Positions 1 to 6,799 of a stretch of 64,000 nucleotides of DNA are shown here, one piece after another. The stretch lies in assembly GCA_023666835.1 (NCBI GenBank), contig JAMPBJ010000004.1, positions 17,263 through 81,262 of the forward strand, written 5' to 3'. The stretch is from Bacteroides sp. GTDB taxonomy: Bacteria; Bacteroidota; Bacteroidia; Bacteroidales; Muribaculaceae. The translations under genes were made by a program, and so were the position numbers. The notes under the pieces were generated by a model. The model worked only from the letters and a program-made list of their open reading frames with translations. It had not been told where the DNA came from and ran no database searches. Position 1 is the stretch's first letter. The number at the start of each line of letters is the position of its first letter.

Positions 1-191
1 CCATGATGAAACGCGGAGGCACCTATCGCCTTTACATCCCTGCCGAGATCGGTTACGGCCCGGAAGGCGTGGTCGGTCTGATACCCGGTGGAGCTGCCAC
101 GATATTCGACGTTCAGATGATCGACTTCCGCCACCTTGATGCCGACGGCAATGTCATTTCGCCTGAAGAGACTCCGGCTTCAGCCGAATGA
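1..191 (+). CDS. FKBP-type peptidyl-prolyl isomerase, 3' end only
   Basis: The gene enters from the left edge and only its last 62 or so codons are visible. They match the end of an FKBP domain: a turn with GGTYRLYIPAEIGYG, then a glycine-rich loop and the closing strand TIFDVQMIDF. After the fold there is a short acidic tail (about 18 residues) ending PASAE. FKBPs catalyse cis-trans isomerisation of Xaa-Pro bonds; the neighbours are exported paralogues, so a periplasmic or outer-membrane location is likely but the signal peptide is outside the window. It is the first visible member of the array that continues to position 5200. The family call is firm; full length is unknown. Confidence 0.88.
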   Translation, partial: MMKRGGTYRLYIPAEIGYGPEGVVGLIPGGAATIFDVQMIDFRHLDADGNVISPEETPASAE

Positions 192-216
192 TCCGTACTG
201 ACTAATGAATTGAAAT

Positions 217-244
217 CAAACAAACAAACAAACAAACAAACAAA
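217..244 (+). repeat. (CAAA)7 tandem repeat
   Basis: Seven perfect CAAA units lie in the leader, 20 bases before the ATG of the FKBP lipoprotein at 265, and are followed by the near-copy TAAACA. A run of 4-base units can change length by slippage. Here it is outside the coding frame, so any effect would be on leader length, ribosome access or spacing to a promoter. Confidence 0.95.
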
Positions 245-264
245 TAAACACTTAACACAACACA

Positions 265-1197
265 ATGAAAAAATTACTTTTGATCGGTAGCGTTGCTCTG
301 CTTGCTATCGGATTTTCAGCTTGTAAAGGAAAAGGCACCGGCAACGGCCCCAAAACCTACGGCGACTCCCTTTCTTATTATATGGGTCAGGCTTCAGGCT
401 ACGGATTGCTCAACAACCTCAACAACATGCCCGAAGATATGCGCGACAAAGTCAACAAAGACGACTTCCTTATCGGCTTGAAGACCGTACTCGACGCCGA
501 CACATCTCGTCAGGACTATCTCCAGGGTCTCGCTTATGGCCTTCAGCTGTGCAACCAGCTTCTGGAAATGGAAAAAGCCGGCGTTAATTTCGACCGCGAA
601 GTGTTCTTCAAAGAATTCAAAGCCTCTTTCCTTGCCGACACCGTAAGCACCGACCAAATGATGCTCCTTAACGAAAAGCTTCAGCCTCTGATGGAACGCG
701 CCTATAACGAAATGATGAAAGCCCGCGTCAAAGAGCAGGAAGCCTATCAGAAAGCTCTTCAGGAAAAATACGACAAGAACAAAGCCGAAGGCGATAAGTT
801 TGTTGCCGAAGCCATGACGAAAGACAAAGATCTTAAAAAGACCGAATCGGGTCTCGTCTACAAAGTGACCAAACTCGGCACCGGTGAAGTGGCCAAAGAC
901 ACCGACAGAGTCAACGTGGTCTACAAAGGCACCAAAATCAACGGTGAAGAATTCGATTCGTCAAACGGTCAGGAAGTGGCATTCTCGCCCCGCGGCGTTG
1001 TGAAAGGCTTCGGCGAAGCTCTCACCACATTCCCCGCCGGTTCGCAGGTGACACTCTATATTCCTGCCGAACTCGGCTACGGCAAGCAGGCTCAGGGCAA
1101 AATCCAGCCGGGTGAAACCCTCGTATTCGACATCACCATCGGCGATGTTGTTAAGCCCCAGGCTCCCGCAGCTCCGGCCGACACCGTAAAGAAATAA
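265..1197 (+). CDS. FKBP-type peptidyl-prolyl isomerase lipoprotein (FkpA/Mip-like)
   Basis: A 310-residue exported isomerase. The N-terminus is a lipoprotein signal ending FSAC (Cys20), so it should be anchored to a membrane after export. Residues about 31-185 form the helical FKBP N-terminal dimerisation region with a charged alpha-helix rich in K, E and Q. Residues about 193-295 are the FKBP domain: SGLVYKV, VVYKG, FDSS, KGFGEAL, YIPAELGYG and a closing FDITIGDVV. The pocket positions Tyr, FD and the final Tyr are present; the usual pocket Trp is Phe in GFGEAL. A short Pro/Ala tail follows. It is the best preserved member of the array and is preceded by the CAAA repeat. The start is set by the signal peptide. 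Confidence 0.93.
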   Translation: MKKLLLIGSVALLAIGFSACKGKGTGNGPKTYGDSLSYYMGQASGYGLLNNLNNMPEDMRDKVNKDDFLIGLKTVLDADTSRQDYLQGLAYGLQLCNQLLEMEKAGVNFDREVFFKEFKASFLADTVSTDQMMLLNEKLQPLMERAYNEMMKARVKEQEAYQKALQEKYDKNKAEGDKFVAEAMTKDKDLKKTESGLVYKVTKLGTGEVAKDTDRVNVVYKGTKINGEEFDSSNGQEVAFSPRGVVKGFGEALTTFPAGSQVTLYIPAELGYGKQAQGKIQPGETLVFDITIGDVVKPQAPAAPADTVKK

Positions 1198-1270
1198 TTG
1201 TTTGAAAACCATAACTTGGTGCTACGGCCGAAATCTTTTGGTCGTGGCACTGAGTGTAATATGTGTTCCT

Positions 1271-1984
1271 ATGAACGGCTCAGCTTCATCATCAGTCAAA
1301 AAGCCTCGTCTGGTGTTTCTCACCGGTGCAGGGGTCAGTGCCGAAAGCGGCATCTCCACGTTTCGCGACAGCGGTGGCCTGTGGGACAAATATCCAGTGA
1401 TGGACGTGGCAAGCGCCGACGGGTTTGCCCGCAATCCGGCACTTGTGCATCAGTTCTACAATACGCGTCGTCGCGAACTGCTCGGCGTTGAACCCAACCA
1501 GGCTCATCGCGACATCGCATTTCTGCAGCGATGGTATGACGTCAGCGTGATTACACAAAACGTTGACAATCTACACGAACGTGCCGGAAGCTCCGATGTG
1601 CTCCATCTTCACGGCGAACTGATGAAAGTAAGATCAATCCCCCACCCGGAGCGAATCTATGAACTGACACCCGACAATCTCGACACCGACATCGACAGTC
1701 GCGACAGCTACGGCGATCCCATCCGTCCACACATCGTTTTCTTCCAGGAGGCAGTGCCCAACATCGAACCGGCAGCCGAAATTGTCAGCGAGGCCGATGT
1801 GCTGGTCATCATAGGGACTTCGATGGCCGTCTATCCGGCTGCAGGATTGGTCTACTACGCACGTCGCGGGGTGCCCGTCTACTACATCGACCCCAATCCG
1901 GCTCCGGTGCCCGACGGCATCACCGTGATCAAGGCCACCGCCACCGAAGGCATGAAACAACTTTTGAAAATACTCGTGAAATGA
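1271..1984 (+). CDS. cobB: Sir2-family NAD-dependent deacylase, zinc-tetrad-less
   Basis: A sirtuin that uses NAD+ to remove acyl groups from lysines. Seen: NAD loop GAGVSAESGI (residues 19-28), FRDSGGLW, TQNVDNLHE (about 95-103) and the catalytic His in LHLHGEL (about 114). FYNTRR matches the Tyr/Arg pair that marks class III sirtuins acting on succinyl or malonyl lysine. The four zinc-binding Cys normally found after HGEL are absent; the 237-residue protein has no Cys. ATG 1271 is chosen: extending to a TTG at 1202 would add a hydrophobic leader resembling a signal peptide, unlikely for this cytosolic enzyme. Its stop overlaps the next FKBP start (ATGA), so the two are probably co-translated. 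The symbol is by family. Confidence 0.88.
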   Translation: MNGSASSSVKKPRLVFLTGAGVSAESGISTFRDSGGLWDKYPVMDVASADGFARNPALVHQFYNTRRRELLGVEPNQAHRDIAFLQRWYDVSVITQNVDNLHERAGSSDVLHLHGELMKVRSIPHPERIYELTPDNLDTDIDSRDSYGDPIRPHIVFFQEAVPNIEPAAEIVSEADVLVIIGTSMAVYPAAGLVYYARRGVPVYYIDPNPAPVPDGITVIKATATEGMKQLLKILVK

Positions 1985-2856
1985 AAAAATTACTCATAGC
2001 GGTCGTAGCCGCCATAGCATGCTCACCATTGGCAGGCGCACAGAATCCAGATGCCGACTCCCTCGGCTACTATATCGGAGCAACGCAAGGAGCCATGTTC
2101 AACCACATGATAGCGTCCGAACAGCCCCAGGCCAATCAGGAAGCATATAAAAAAGAATTTCTCGACGGACTGGCATCAACACTGCTCGCCGACACTTCGC
2201 GTGCGGCCTTTCGTCGCGGCCAGACTGTAGGTTTGAACATAATCGACGAACTCGGCAAAATGAACGTTGCCGGACAGACGGCCAATCTTCAGAAGCTCTA
2301 CGATGCTTTCGCCCAACTCCTTGGACAAAGCGACGTCACCGAACAGCAATATCGGGTTTTCTACGAAAACCTTGCCCGGCTCATGGAGCCAACCCGCACC
2401 TACTATCAGCAGCAGCAGGATGCGCGTCGCGCCGAGGCCGAACGCGCTCAGCGTGAAAGCGTGGAGACCAACATAAAGGCCGGCGACGAATTCATGGCTC
2501 GGTTGAAAGCCAACAACAAAAACATCGTGACCACTCCCTCAGGCCTCGTTTATGAAGTCAACAAAAAGGGAACCGGCCCTACACTTGCCGAAGGACAAGA
2601 CGCAATGGTGCGCTACACCGGACGTCTGGTCGATGGCACACAATTCGACTCTTCGGGCGACAAAGCAATTCGATTCAACCCCAACCAGGTGATCAAGGGC
2701 TTCGGCGAAGGTCTGCGACTGATGAACAAGGGCTCGAAATACACTTTCTACATTCCCTATCAGCTGGCCTACGGCATGCAGGGTCCTCCCGCAATCGGCC
2801 CGGCTCAGACACTCATTTTCGAAGTGGAATGCGTCGATATCCTGCCTGAAAAATAA
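1981..2856 (+). CDS. FKBP-type peptidyl-prolyl isomerase, exported
   Basis: A 291-residue member of the array. The N-terminus is a signal peptide; the likely cut is by signal peptidase I at AGA-Q, giving a soluble periplasmic protein, though a weak lipobox-like AIAC just before it leaves lipidation possible. Residues about 25-180 are the helical N-terminal region, with a Q/R-rich helix. Residues about 184-289 are the FKBP domain with SGLVYEV, VRYTG, FDSS, IKGFGEGL, FYIPYQLAYG and FEVECVDI, so pocket residues look intact with Phe for Trp. The start codon overlaps the sirtuin stop by four bases, which ties expression of the two genes together. Confidence 0.92.
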   Translation: MKKLLIAVVAAIACSPLAGAQNPDADSLGYYIGATQGAMFNHMIASEQPQANQEAYKKEFLDGLASTLLADTSRAAFRRGQTVGLNIIDELGKMNVAGQTANLQKLYDAFAQLLGQSDVTEQQYRVFYENLARLMEPTRTYYQQQQDARRAEAERAQRESVETNIKAGDEFMARLKANNKNIVTTPSGLVYEVNKKGTGPTLAEGQDAMVRYTGRLVDGTQFDSSGDKAIRFNPNQVIKGFGEGLRLMNKGSKYTFYIPYQLAYGMQGPPAIGPAQTLIFEVECVDILPEK

Positions 2857-2891
2857 TACTCGAAACAATAATAAACAATCAATAAACTGAC

Positions 2892-3782
2892 ATGAAAACA
2901 AAAGTTCTTTTGGCCGGATTATTTCTGGCTGCCGTGTCGCTCACTTCGTGCAAGGGCGGCGCAAAAGGTGCTGACGCACCCGAACCCAAAACATTCGAGG
3001 ACTCGGTTGCCATGCTTCAAGGCATCGCATTCGGATCCGACATGCTTGCCACTTATCAGCAACTTCCCGATTCGGTGAAGGCCAAATTCGACCGCGATAA
3101 ATTCCTCGCAGGTATCAAACTGATCCTCGATGCCGACACAACCGAAGCTTATCAGTCGGGCATTCAGATCGGCCTTAATCTCCTCAATGCTATGCAACAG
3201 GGTCGCGTGGCTGGCGTTGACCTCGACCCTAATATGCTCTACAGCTACTTTGCCGAAACATTTATGGCCGACTCCGTAGATTCTAAAAAGATTGACGGTA
3301 TGAGGGACAGATTCGAACCGATCATGACCAGATATCAGGACAAACTTCAGACTTATGCCTACGAATCGCAGATCCGCTATCAGGCTCAGATGCAGAAGAT
3401 GTTTGACAAGAACGTGGCTGAAGGCACAAAATTCATGGCCGACCTCAAAGCCAAGGATCCCGAGGTTAAAACCACTGCATCAGGTCTTAGCTATAAAGTT
3501 ACCAAAATGGGCACAGGCGAAGTGGCTAAAGAAGGTGAAGTGCCCGTGATCTACACCGGCAAATTTATTGACGGCACCGTGTTCGACTCGAGCAACAACG
3601 AAGTGGTTCCGTTTGCTATCGACGGCGTTGTTCCCGGCTTCAAAGAAGCTCTCACCACCTTCCCCGCAGGCACTCAAGTCACTCTCTATGTACCCTACGA
3701 TCTTGGCTACGGTGCCAACGGCAGCAGCGTCGTTCAACCCGGTCAGACCATGATTTTCGACATGGAGATCTGCGAGAAATAA
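2892..3782 (+). CDS. FKBP-type peptidyl-prolyl isomerase lipoprotein
   Basis: A 296-residue lipoprotein with signal ending LTSC (Cys20). Residues about 35-190 are the helical N-terminal region and about 195-296 the FKBP domain with SGLSYKV, VIYTG, FDSS, VVPGFKEAL, YVPYDLGYG and a closing IFDMEICEK. Pocket residues are retained. It is closely similar in layout and wording to the protein at 265 (for example the shared TGEVAK and LTTFPAGTQVTLYVP region), suggesting recent duplication. It lies 35 bases after the previous FKBP and 9 bases before the next, so a common transcript is likely. Confidence 0.93.
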   Translation: MKTKVLLAGLFLAAVSLTSCKGGAKGADAPEPKTFEDSVAMLQGIAFGSDMLATYQQLPDSVKAKFDRDKFLAGIKLILDADTTEAYQSGIQIGLNLLNAMQQGRVAGVDLDPNMLYSYFAETFMADSVDSKKIDGMRDRFEPIMTRYQDKLQTYAYESQIRYQAQMQKMFDKNVAEGTKFMADLKAKDPEVKTTASGLSYKVTKMGTGEVAKEGEVPVIYTGKFIDGTVFDSSNNEVVPFAIDGVVPGFKEALTTFPAGTQVTLYVPYDLGYGANGSSVVQPGQTMIFDMEICEK

Positions 3783-3791
3783 CGAACCGAT

Positions 3792-4712
3792 ATGTCTAAA
3801 AGACTATACCGCATATGCTTGACAGCAGCCATGGGCCCCGTGCTCGTGGCTCTGTCTGCTTGTGGCAGCAGTGGATCGGCCGACGGCGCCGACTCCACCA
3901 TCGTTGCCACTACATTTGCCGACTCCATTTCCGAGGCCCTTGGCAATCAGTGGGGTTGCATGCAAAACATCGACTTCCTCTCGCTTGCCGACTACAAGGG
4001 CACACGCATTGATGTCGACGACTTCATGGAAGGACTGGCCGCCCATCTGCGCACCGACATCAACACCGCATCAAAATCCGAAGGCATTGCCAAGGCTTCT
4101 GATGTGGCTGCGCAAGTCGACAGCTACGCCGCTGTAGGCGTTTATCTTTCGCCCGCTAAGGTGGGAGAGGCCATGAAGACGCAACTGATGGCCGACACGC
4201 TGACCCGGCAACAGGCCGACGAAATGCAATTTGAATTTGACCAAAAAATGTCGGTGGTGCAGAATCTGATTCTCGAACGCATGCGCAACGAGCGCCGCCA
4301 AGAGATGATACGCGACAACAAATTGCGAAAAGCCAACACCGAAGCAGGTCGAAATTTTCTCGAAGAGAAGATGAAAACCGATCCTGAGATCAAGCGCTCC
4401 GCATCTGGTCTCGCCTACAAGATCACCGATCCGGGCACCGGCGAAAAGATTCCCTCCGGCTCCACCGTTCAGATAGTCTACAGCATGAAAGCTCCCGATG
4501 GCCATATCATTGATTCATCACGCAATCAAATAATCGACGTGCCACTCGACGACAACATGATCGCCGGCCTGCGCGAAGGCATCGATCTGCTGAGTCTCGG
4601 AGGCGAAGGCGTGCTTTACGTGCCTGCTTCACTGGGATTTCAACGCGAAGTCGATGGCGTGCAACCGGGTCAGCTCATCATCATCGAACTACAAATCAAA
4701 GGATCCAAATGA
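3792..4712 (+). CDS. FKBP-like lipoprotein with degenerate active site
   Basis: A 306-residue lipoprotein, signal ending LSAC (Cys24). The helical N-terminal region (about 35-195) is kept. The FKBP domain (about 203-306) is recognisable from SASGLAYKI, VQIVYSM, IDSS, IAGLREGI, LYVPASLGF and LIIIELQI. Several pocket positions are changed: FDSS has become IDSS, the GF/GW motif is GL, and the usual AYG/GYG is FQR. This suggests lost or altered isomerase activity, with a chaperone or dimer-partner role as one possibility; that role is inference. Its stop overlaps the start of the next gene (ATGA at 4709). Confidence 0.88.
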   Translation: MSKRLYRICLTAAMGPVLVALSACGSSGSADGADSTIVATTFADSISEALGNQWGCMQNIDFLSLADYKGTRIDVDDFMEGLAAHLRTDINTASKSEGIAKASDVAAQVDSYAAVGVYLSPAKVGEAMKTQLMADTLTRQQADEMQFEFDQKMSVVQNLILERMRNERRQEMIRDNKLRKANTEAGRNFLEEKMKTDPEIKRSASGLAYKITDPGTGEKIPSGSTVQIVYSMKAPDGHIIDSSRNQIIDVPLDDNMIAGLREGIDLLSLGGEGVLYVPASLGFQREVDGVQPGQLIIIELQIKGSK

Positions 4713-5200
4713 AAGCAATAATTCCAATTTTGGCCGCAGTCATTCTGACTTGCATGCTTCCCAGTTGTAAAAACGGATCGTCGAGCTCCGACGCTGCCGA
4801 CTCGACTTCTGTCGACGTCAAAATTGACAGCGTGGTCGATTCTGCACAGGCCGACACCCTGGCTATGCTTCTTGGCACCCTGGTGGCCAACGATGTTCTG
4901 CTCGAGAAAAACCTGAATGATTCGGCACGTGCCGAATTCGACGCTGCCCAATACGCCGAAGGTGTCGCCATCGCACTGAGCGACAAGAACAAATCAGCTT
5001 CATACACATATGGCGTACAGGCTGCCCGCGACCTTCGTCGACGCGTCGATGAACTTCGCCAATATGGTGTCGACGTCAATATCGATCTTCTGATTCAGGC
5101 CATCCGCCAAAATCTTCAGGCCGACAGCATATCGGAAGCAGACCTCGAACGAGCTAACACTGTCTACAACAACTTGCTTCAACACGTCTACTCCGATTGA
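4709..5200 (+). CDS. Lipoprotein related to FKBP N-terminal domain, FKBP domain absent
   Basis: A 163-residue lipoprotein, signal ending LPSC (Cys20), then an S/D-rich linker. The rest resembles the helical N-terminal region of the upstream FKBPs: ADTLAMLLGTLVAND matches their DSLSYYMGQ-type helix, AEFDAAQYAEGVAIAL their FDRDKFLAGI-type segment, and DVNIDLLIQAIRQNLQADS their repeated ADS/ADT helix. It stops where the FKBP domain would begin. It may therefore be a dimerisation-only paralogue able to pair with its neighbours. The start overlaps the previous stop. It is the last gene before a terminator. Family link is by layout and short motifs only. Confidence 0.8.
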   Translation: MKAIIPILAAVILTCMLPSCKNGSSSSDAADSTSVDVKIDSVVDSAQADTLAMLLGTLVANDVLLEKNLNDSARAEFDAAQYAEGVAIALSDKNKSASYTYGVQAARDLRRRVDELRQYGVDVNIDLLIQAIRQNLQADSISEADLERANTVYNNLLQHVYSD

Positions 5201-5250
5201 TCAACGTCATTTACACGACGATCAACAATACGGACTTTCATCATCATACG

Positions 5251-5277
5251 AGGCTCTGCACCTGGCAGAGCCTTTTT
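5251..5277 (+). terminator. Rho-independent terminator of the FKBP array
   Basis: A perfect 9-base stem (AGGCTCTGC and its complement) with a 5-base loop, followed at once by TTTTT. It lies 50 bases after the last FKBP-array gene and separates that operon from the dcw operon. Confidence 0.88.
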
Positions 5278-5311
5278 CATATCCGTCCCTCCAAATTTAC
5301 AAATGCAAATA

Positions 5312-5357
5312 TCAACGCGTGGTATTTCAACGCCATTACGTCACTAAAAATCAACGC
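5312..5357 (+). repeat. Three TCAACGC direct repeats upstream of the dcw promoter
   Basis: TCAACGC occurs at 5312-5318, 5327-5333 and 5351-5357, starts spaced 15 and 24 bases apart, about 60-100 bases before the predicted promoter. Such iterated boxes can be operator sites. No MraZ gene is visible next to it, and the boxes do not look like the TGGGN repeats known for MraZ. A regulatory role is a guess. Confidence 0.5.
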
Positions 5358-5413
5358 CTTGTCATAGTGTTAATAACTTCCGGCTAAATTTTGTCAAAAA
5401 ATCACAGTTTAAA

Positions 5414-5446
5414 TTTGTAAACTTTATGTAAATTTCCGTAACTTTA
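5414..5446 (+). promoter_or_regulatory. Predicted Bacteroidetes-type promoter of the dcw operon
   Basis: TTTG at 5414-5417, then 21 bases, then TAACTTTA at 5439-5446, close to the Bacteroidetes consensus TTTG / TAnnTTTG. Transcription would begin near 5453, about 40 bases before the rsmH ATG at 5492, which also argues against the TTG at 5465 as start. Confidence 0.65.
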
Positions 5447-5491
5447 CATCGGTATAAAGCGTCCTTGCACAAAAACAATAAACCATTGGTT

Positions 5492-6406
5492 ATGAACGAA
5501 ATGCCCGTCTACCACATACCTGCTCTGCTTCCTCAGTCGCTTGAAGCACTCGACATTCAGCCAGGCGGAGTGTATGTCGATGCCACTTATGGCGGCGGCG
5601 GACACTCAAAAGCGATTGTGGAAAAGCTTTCCGAGCAAGGGCACCTTTATTCGTTCGACCAGGACGATGAAGCGGTCGAAAGAGCCATTTCCGACCCGCG
5701 GTTTACGATTGTGTACGGCAACTTCCGATATCTGAAAAATTTTCTCCGCTACTATGACGTCAACAGCGTTGATGGCATACTTGCCGACCTCGGCGTGTCG
5801 TTTCACCACTTCGACGATTCCAACCGCGGTTTCAGTTTCAGATTCGATGGAGCCCTCGACATGCGCATGAACCGCCACGCCACAGCATCGGCAGCCGACA
5901 TTCTCAACGAATACGACGAACAGCGGCTGGCCGATATCTTCACACTCTACGGCGAACTCAAGCAGGGACGCCGAATGGCTGCCGAAATCGTCCGTCTGCG
6001 TCAGCAGGGAAAACCGGTCGACACCGTGAGCGCCCTGACTTCCGCCCTGGCAAAATTCATCTCGCCCAACCGCGAGAAAAAAGAACTCGCAATGCTCTTC
6101 CAGGCTCTGCGCATCGAGGTTAACCACGAAATGGATGCCCTCGAGCAGTTTCTCAAACAAAGCGTCGAAGTGCTCCGACCCGGCGGCCGTCTGGCCATCA
6201 TCACCTACCACTCGCTTGAAGATCGTCTTGTCAAAAACTTCATGCGCAGCGGCAACTTCACCGGCCACGTCGAAAGCGACCTGTTTGGTAACGTTCGCAC
6301 CCCACTCAAGCAACTCACGTCAAAACCGATCGTCCCCACCGACGAGGAAATCGAAAGAAATCCCCGGTCGCGTTCAGCAAAACTCAGAGTCGCCACAAAA
6401 CTTTAA
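5492..6406 (+). CDS. rsmH: 16S rRNA (cytosine-1402-N4)-methyltransferase RsmH
   Basis: A 304-residue SAM-dependent enzyme that methylates N4 of C1402 in 16S rRNA at the decoding centre. Seen: entry motif PVYHIPALLPQSL, SAM loop DATYGGGGHS (residues 31-39), DGILADLGVS, the RGFSFRFDGALDMRM segment, ALRIEVNHEMDAL and ITYHSLEDRLVK, all typical of MraW/RsmH. Length is normal. ATG 5492 is preferred because it matches the family start and lies at a suitable distance from the promoter. It is the first gene of the dcw operon here; mraZ, its usual upstream partner, is missing. Confidence 0.96.
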   Translation: MNEMPVYHIPALLPQSLEALDIQPGGVYVDATYGGGGHSKAIVEKLSEQGHLYSFDQDDEAVERAISDPRFTIVYGNFRYLKNFLRYYDVNSVDGILADLGVSFHHFDDSNRGFSFRFDGALDMRMNRHATASAADILNEYDEQRLADIFTLYGELKQGRRMAAEIVRLRQQGKPVDTVSALTSALAKFISPNREKKELAMLFQALRIEVNHEMDALEQFLKQSVEVLRPGGRLAIITYHSLEDRLVKNFMRSGNFTGHVESDLFGNVRTPLKQLTSKPIVPTDEEIERNPRSRSAKLRVATKL

Positions 6407-6424
6407 CCCAAACATTCGACCATC

Positions 6425-6799
6425 ATGACCTCGACAAGAAATAAAAGCAACACCGCTGCAAAGACGGAGAATTCATCAAACATTCTCCGCCAGGTGATGT
6501 TTGGCAAAATAGTGTCGAGCGACTTCTTCGCCCGCAACTGGGTGGCCATGCTGATAATCGTGTCGATGATTCTGGCCTACACCGCCGGAAAATACACATG
6601 CCAGACCAAAATGGAGCAAGTGCGCCGACTGACATCCGAACTCGAGATCGTCAGAGCCGAACGCATCCGCGCCAAAAGCGAATATATGGGCAAAGTCCGT
6701 GAATCTGCCATGCAGAAAATGGTCGACGAACTCAACCTCGGCCTGACCGTGCAGGAATTCCCGCCCTATGTGATCAACGAACAGGAGGAAAAGAAATGA
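6425..6799 (+). CDS. ftsL: FtsL-like cell division protein
   Basis: A 124-residue single-pass protein. About 37 mainly polar residues precede one membrane helix (WVAMLIIVSMILAYTAG), followed by a charged alpha-helical periplasmic stretch with heptad character (MEQVRRLTSELEIVRAERIRAKSE broken by polar residues). Size, topology and position between rsmH and ftsI fit FtsL, which joins FtsQ/FtsB and activates FtsWI at the septum. Sequence conservation in FtsL is low, so the call rests on topology and synteny. The stop overlaps the ftsI start (ATGA). Confidence 0.85.
   Translation: MTSTRNKSNTAAKTENSSNILRQVMFGKIVSSDFFARNWVAMLIIVSMILAYTAGKYTCQTKMEQVRRLTSELEIVRAERIRAKSEYMGKVRESAMQKMVDELNLGLTVQEFPPYVINEQEEKK

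Noticed and set aside
1202-1270. Hydrophobic leader in frame upstream of the sirtuin, looking like a signal peptide
   Set aside because: It needs a TTG start, sirtuins are cytosolic, and ATG 1271 gives the usual start just before the NAD loop.
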